A stretch of DNA of 64,000 bases from Trichobilharzia regenti. Taxonomy: Eukaryota > Platyhelminthes > Trematoda > Strigeidida > Schistosomatidae. Both the position numbers and the translations under genes were made by a program. The notes under the pieces were generated by a model, which made no database searches, had not been told where the DNA came from, and saw only the letters and a program-made list of their open reading frames with translations. How positions within the stretch are numbered: the stretch's first letter is position 1; each line of letters begins with the position of its first letter. Location of the stretch: NCBI GenBank assembly GCA_944472135.2, contig OX235265.1, forward strand, positions 45,977,459 through 46,041,458. The letters run 5' to 3'. This document shows, one piece after another, positions 58,601 through 64,000 of the stretch.

Positions 58601-61105
58601 TATGTCAGAAAGTGGCAAATGCTAGGCTTGTAAGGTCCCATCACTTGAACCCGGATCACTCACCCAAGAACAGACTTTCAGTTGTCAATCTTATTACTTT
58701 TAACTTGAATAATGAGCGCTTTTCAGCGAAGCCTTCACACTTCCGTTGACTAGTGTATTCTTGCATGTGAAAGAGCATGAATCCGGCTACATCGTCTCAC
58801 CAACCGACCTTACGGATAGGTTCGACTGGCAGCCCAAGTACTTTCAAATCCCTTCTTCGTATAGCCGGTTTTATAACATCATTTACTGCTTGCCCGAACA
58901 CATAGGGCATGATCAGTTTGTTAACCTTCCGCCATAATGCTCCTATGATACACTGTTAAATTTTGATGGAGGACCAGCTGTCTCCAGCTTCTGTAAAATA
59001 TCATACAACTTTGACTCTTCTTCCAGTGAATTTCCATTTGCTATTTATAACAAATGAGAACCGCAATCAGGCGCTTTATCACTTGTATGCTTTCCCCAAT
59101 TTATAATATAGGAATCTGAGCAGCATTCTGCTGAATGAATAAGCACGTGTAATGAAAATCAACACTGCCACATACTCCCGCAATGGCAGCGAGAATCTAT
59201 GAATTTTCAAATGTGTTAGAATCCAAACCTAACGATCCAAAGGAGAAAAGCTGTCTGAGAAATAACGTGTTTTCATCACTATCCTCAGCGTACAAACTTG
59301 AAAGGGGCAACTTCAGAAATAGCAAGAACCATTCGGATTAGTATGTCTCATATAAGTAAATTTAAATAGTATTATGGTATCAAGGGTGAAACCCATTCCC
59401 GAAAGTGCTAAAGACCAATCAGTAGAATTGGGTACAATTAGTTCGGTATAGCTGTATAAAAGTGATTTATAGTCAAATAAAACCCTACACTCAATGGAAA
59501 AGTGTAATCTCACGATTACTCAATACTATGCAATAAAGAAACAACATATTGCTGTCGTCGAATACCAAAAATGATGTGAATGCCCAGTCACTTAAGCAGA
59601 TTTTCGGTCTAAAATCACAGACTTCGTAGTTGGAAGAGCTACACGATCTACAATTTAATGTTGCACCTCCCTTGACGCTTACCGAAATGATGTAAATTTA
59701 CAAAGAGGTGATATCTTCTCAAGTTATCAAGAAAGGAGTTAAATCTCTCCCACCAACTGCATTTACAGGATATATGTTAAATACAGGAAATTCTGTTTTA
59801 CGGTTGGGAACGCAAAGATCCCCCATACAAGGGGGTGTTAGTTTCAAATTAAAAACTAAAAAATATCTTGGCTAGACTATGCACAATATTATACTTCTCA
59901 GGACACTAGACCGTACAACATTACACTTCCAACAGCTTCTGTACTTTGAAAAATTGCATGGGTAACGACTGAATTAGAAGGAATAGAACATTTCAAAGCC
60001 CACAAAAATAGCTGTTTATCTTCAGCATGCTAAATTCGTTCTAGCCTTTAAGTTTACAGTGGTCATCAGTTTTTGATTTACTCGTTCCTCAACACGATTC
60101 CACCTGTTTGTCTATCGCTACGACAGTATTTCAACGACTGTTTAATCACCACAAATGATTTAGGTATTTATGTCACGACAGCAAAGTGTGTGAAAGGTTA
60201 ATTGATACGTATAAACGAAACAGATTTCACAATGCATATTTTGTATCAGTCAGAAGTGATTCATTACCATTCAGGAAAATTGAATAACCACCACAGCGTT
60301 AATCAGTGTATTCAGTGCAAACAGATTCTAGGTTTCAGCTACATTAATTTAATGACATACATTTAGTCTGAAAGCAGGAAATAATATCGGCCTAATCATA
60401 CAGAATACATACCAACATTGGAACAGTTTAATATTGTTTTGTGCGAGTACTTCAGCAGTAGTTTTAGTATAAAACGCATCAAAGGACATAATTAGTTATC
60501 GCGGGTCCACGAGCGTGTAAGTTGGAGTCTCACCCAGTGATATATATATTAGATACAGAAACAATTAAATAGTGTGGTTTATCATGTCTATCCGAGTGAA
60601 AAGAATTAGGAATATTATCCCTAAGCTATTTTTCCTATTTTTCTGAGATTCATCTCTCATACATTGCATAATACTTTTGTAGGAAACTGGTTTTTTACAT
60701 TTTTGGATTGAATAATGTGCCGCAAGAAAAGGTTTAACCACATATCTTGCAAGGCAAAGCAATTCAAAGTCTGTTGCAAAATAATATTGTCCTTCGGCCA
60801 TAACAACCGAACTCACTATGGTTACTTAACAGTGCCGGCAGAAATTTGTTGGTTTTGCACTAAGTGTGTACGCATAATTCATAAGATTACTTCCTGACTC
60901 TCTTTCTCATATTTCTAACAGCTACAATAATTATAATCTCTTATTGTGGTTTCACCTGAAATTATTCTTAACTGGGTATTTTAGGGCACATAAATAACTA
61001 AGCTACGCAAATCAATGGAATAGTGAACTGAAACTTTGTATTTCTTAGCAGTGCTTTAAGACTTTTGAAAACTATTGTCAGTCTTTACATTTCTTTTTCC
61101 AACAG
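55650..61105. other. Intergenic region upstream of gene 2
   Basis: Apart from the gypsy fossil at 57250-57420 I see no gene. It must contain the promoter of gene 2 and any 5' UTR exon, but no core element stands out. Confidence 0.5.
57250..57420 (-). pseudogene. Fossil gypsy pol fragment
   Basis: Minus-strand translation reads C-I-A-T-N-Y-A-H-R-R-S-T-T-G...R-L-G-P-Y-K-L-R-I-V-R. It aligns position by position with the C-I-T-S-N-V-M-H-H...T-T-G...[11 protein letters not shown] stretch just before the RT domain of the 50-55 kb element. It is highly diverged and isolated, so a remnant of an older, related element. No LTRs recognised nearby. Confidence 0.6.
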
Positions 61106-61110
61106 CGAAA

Positions 61111-61579
61111 ATGATTGTGGAAGTCCATGAACTTGACAAAATAAACGGCAGAAATGATCATGCTCCAGCTGTGCAACTGAAGAAAACTATTGGATTAGCA
61201 AGCAGTGTAACAATCATAGTCGGTTCCATGATTGGATCTGGAATATTTGTCAGTCCAACTGGAATACTAGAAAATGTTCAAAGTATCGGAGCAAGTCTTA
61301 TCATATGGGTCGCTTGCGGCATTTTTAGTATGTTAGGAGCATACTGTTATGCTGAGTTAGGCACAATGATTCATCGTTCTGGTGGAGATTATATATATGT
61401 TTATGAGGCATTTGGTCCATTTCTTGGGTTTCTTCGATTGTGGTCGGAAGTAGTTGTAGCCAGACCTGCATCTGTTGCGATATTGGCAATGACATTTGCG
61501 AAATATATCGCTCAGCCGATTTTCCCAACCTGTGATCAACCTGAAATTGCAGTACGTCTTTTAGCCACAATTTGCATTG
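61111..61579 (+). CDS. LAT-type amino-acid transporter light chain gene 2, exon 1 (partial gene)
   Basis: Paralogue of gene 1, facing away from it. The exon encodes 156 codons plus one base from ATG at 61111. A pyrimidine-rich stretch and AACAG at 61101-61105 form an acceptor six bases before the ATG, so the frame upstream (from 61075) is probably intron or outron and an upstream 5' UTR exon or spliced leader is likely. It has a 24-residue polar N-tail, GSG at 42-44, Cys141 in P-I-F-P-T-C (heavy-chain disulfide position) and A-R-P-A-S in TM3-4. The donor GTAAGT at 61580 gives the same phase 1 as gene 1. No second exon is seen up to 64000, so intron 1 exceeds 2.4 kb. Confidence 0.92.
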
Positions 61580-64000
61580 GTAAGTTTTTCCTAGTTTTGT
61601 TTTTAAAACAAGGTAAATTTTCTATACACTTGTAAATCACTCACTAGACTTTACTAATCTCTGGTCAGGAAATAAAAGAATAGTGAACAACAGCATTCAG
61701 TATGGACAGAGAGCATTTATGAATGACGAGCTTTATAGGTTGTCTTCCCATTTTTAATCCTCTTTTTACACTAGTTATCACCATTTTTAATCATGTGAAC
61801 TTAAATTACACCATTCACTTTTTTCGTAGACTTATTCATCAGCATAAGAAGGTTGGTCTTAGACCTAAACCTAGTTAAGATATTCTTCGTTTTATTCCGT
61901 CTTGTGATTTGTTTATCCGTGAACTACCAAGTGGAAAAAGTTGAGCCAAACATTTTTGGACAAATAAAGCCAGAAGTTACATGGCTTGCAGCTAAAAGTC
62001 AAGCAGTTAACCATAAGTGAAAAGCTCATATTTAGCTACATGCACAAATCGTAGACCCATACAGAACAAAATATTACCTTTCTGATTTAAATTTAATCGA
62101 AACTTTTAGGTGGTGATGTCACTGTCACTGGCCCTGTCTTTAAACAGCTTCAGGAAAATAGTAGCCAGACCATTCAGCTTTACTAGCGCATGGATTTTGT
62201 AAATATTGGCTGCAAAGGTAGCAAACTTCTGTAAATAATCATAGGTAGTGGAGAGTCTTAATTTTGTCACTCATAATCACAATACTTGGCTACGTTAAAA
62301 GTTATATATTCACTGCATTGTGTTTGTGTAAAAGTGATCTACTCTGTGACCCACCTGGATATTTACCATGTCAGAAGGAAATGCTACGATGTTTGGTTTT
62401 GGTTTACAATTTATATCTGAACATAAATTTCCCTATGCTCAGTTGAATTGCGGCTTCTCTTTTGTTTTAGCTTGATAGATGTTTGTTTACCGCTTGGAAA
62501 CTGTACATTGCTATAGGGTTTTTACTTCTCTTTGTTGTATAACATATTCTGAGTCATGGATGCTTTTGTCATTTTTATAATACTCACTCTCACCCAACGT
62601 GTTTTGTCGTGGCACAGTTCTGTCTCTGTTCTTTACCTTTCGGTGTGATTTCCGAAGTCTCATAAATTTAAATGATGCAGTTATGCGCACGCGTCTACGT
62701 TTATTTTTCCGTTCTTCTCTTCCATTTTGCAATAGAAAATTGTTTAAATTCACTACTAGAAACCAGGCGTATTTCAGTGAATAACAATGACTCCAGGAAG
62801 ATGGTCATCTAATGCACACGTTCTCTATGGCACCAGATTTGGTGGCTAATATTTATATTAGCATCACATCATACAATTTAAATCAGAGTAATGCAGTATT
62901 TATTGAAGGTGTTGCAATATTCAAAAAGCTTGCGTTCAAATTTACATCACTAAAAAATGAACTCTATGTTCTATGTAATAGTCTCTTATTTAAACGAAGA
63001 CAGTTACCAGCCTTTATGACGTTTTCCAGGCTGACGAACAACCAGATGCAACATACCCGTGTTATATACAAAAACGCATTCATTTCGTTTGCAATAATAA
63101 AAGTAGATACTCATAAAGCCGACTGATAAATAGGATAAAAAAGAAATGAAGTCACATTCAATCTTTTTTAGCATAACTATCACATCCCAAACTTTGCAAT
63201 AACTTTTTATCACTTAAAATTAGTCTCTTTTCTTTAGCTGTTGATATCCTCATTAACTGATATACCAAGCTTATACTTACCCCTAAGGCCTAAATTCTGT
63301 TCAAAATAATATGGCTTTAAAAACATTTTTGGATATAATAAGTAGCTTACAACGCATAATCCCCGCTTAAATCACTTAAGTCGAAGTAGATTCCGTAGCC
63401 TATTGATTAAGTCACCTAAGAAAGTGAATTTTTTGAACTCACACGGACCTGTTCATGTGACAGGAGACACTTTACAGAAAAATTCTTGAAAACATATTAT
63501 TTCTAACTTTTCTGACGGAAAAACGAGTCGTGGAGACAGAAAATTACCATTATTTCTTTTATTTCTGACTACATTTCACAAGGTAACTTTTATAGGCTAT
63601 GTGTATCAGAGTATTATTTCAAAACCTTTTTCCATGTAGTGTCTTCTTTATGTGAACTGTTACATACTTTATAGCTAAGTACTGCCAGCTCTAAGCATGC
63701 ACTAAGATATATATATATATATATATATATATAAGTACCCTTAACTCATATCGGCGGATTAAGTGAACCAAGAGGGTGTTGTAAAACGAAACAAGAATAC
63801 CTTAGATGAGATAATAGATTATTACTTCAGAAAAAGTGGCATCAATAGATCATCAGAAAAAGTTATTTTAACCGTGATGAATATCACAAACCTTTATGTC
63901 TAACCTAAAAGTACACATTCAAGTCTAATAAGTTACACCTTTGAATTCAGCAGCTATGATTCTGTTATGTCAGCAAATATACTAAACTCACATTTAGTGT
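61580..64000 (+). other. Intron 1 of transporter gene 2
   Basis: Starts at the GTAAGT donor. No sequence resembling exon 2 of gene 1 is found before the window ends. Confidence 0.75.
63708..63733. repeat. (AT)n microsatellite
   Basis: About 13 AT units in intron 1 of gene 2. Confidence 0.85.

Noticed and set aside
61580..64000. Exon 2 of transporter gene 2
   Set aside because: No stretch matches the expected TM4-TM5 residues with splice sites.

Overview
The window is AT-rich animal DNA from a blood fluke, most likely genus Schistosoma; the species cannot be fixed from sequence alone. The evidence is the repeat set: tRNA-derived SINEs carrying hammerhead ribozymes (one resembling the S. mansoni Sm-alpha family), Penelope-like elements (PLEs) with GIY-YIG endonuclease ends, RTE-type (SR2/Perere-3-like) LINE 3' ends, and a Ty3/gypsy element of the CsRn1/Boudicca type. 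Genes have GT-AG introns and are very long.

Two cellular genes are present, both light chains of heteromeric amino-acid transporters (SLC7 family, LAT type), arranged head to head. Gene 1 is on the minus strand. Five exons are visible: 48548-49007, 40380-40505, 36313-36581, 7740-7940 and 4094-4243. They encode about 402 residues, and the last exon or exons are not found, probably off the left edge. Gene 2 is on the plus strand and only its first coding exon (61111-61579) lies in the window. First exons of the two genes share start region, phase-1 donor, GSG motif and the cysteine expected to link to a 4F2hc-type heavy chain, so they are tandem-born paralogues.

From 4 to 49 kb the window is mostly introns of gene 1, filled with transposable elements: about 17 blocks of one hammerhead SINE family (subfamilies A and B), single copies of two other hammerhead SINEs, at least seven copies of a separate tRNA SINE (family D) whose 3' tail matches the RTE LINE ends, five PLE fragments, a foldback repeat related to one PLE 3' end, and about a dozen RTE 3' fragments. 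Positions 1-4093 contain no recognisable exon and may be intron or 3' flank.

The 12-kb interval between the two transporter genes holds a nearly complete gypsy element (50482-55644, minus strand). It has 298-bp LTRs that differ at only a few positions, a 5-bp target duplication, PBS, PPT, gag, protease, reverse transcriptase, RNase H and integrase. A -1 slippery heptamer lies at the gag/pol overlap, and two secondary frame breaks damage pol. A fossil of a second gypsy pol lies at 57250-57420.

The most interesting system is the ribozyme-bearing repeat population: one hammerhead with complete core and stems (7557-7602), clean SINE ends defined by an 11-bp target duplication (41233-41469), and about 400-bp spacer-head-ribozyme-tail units in tandem and inverted arrays that resemble retrozymes.
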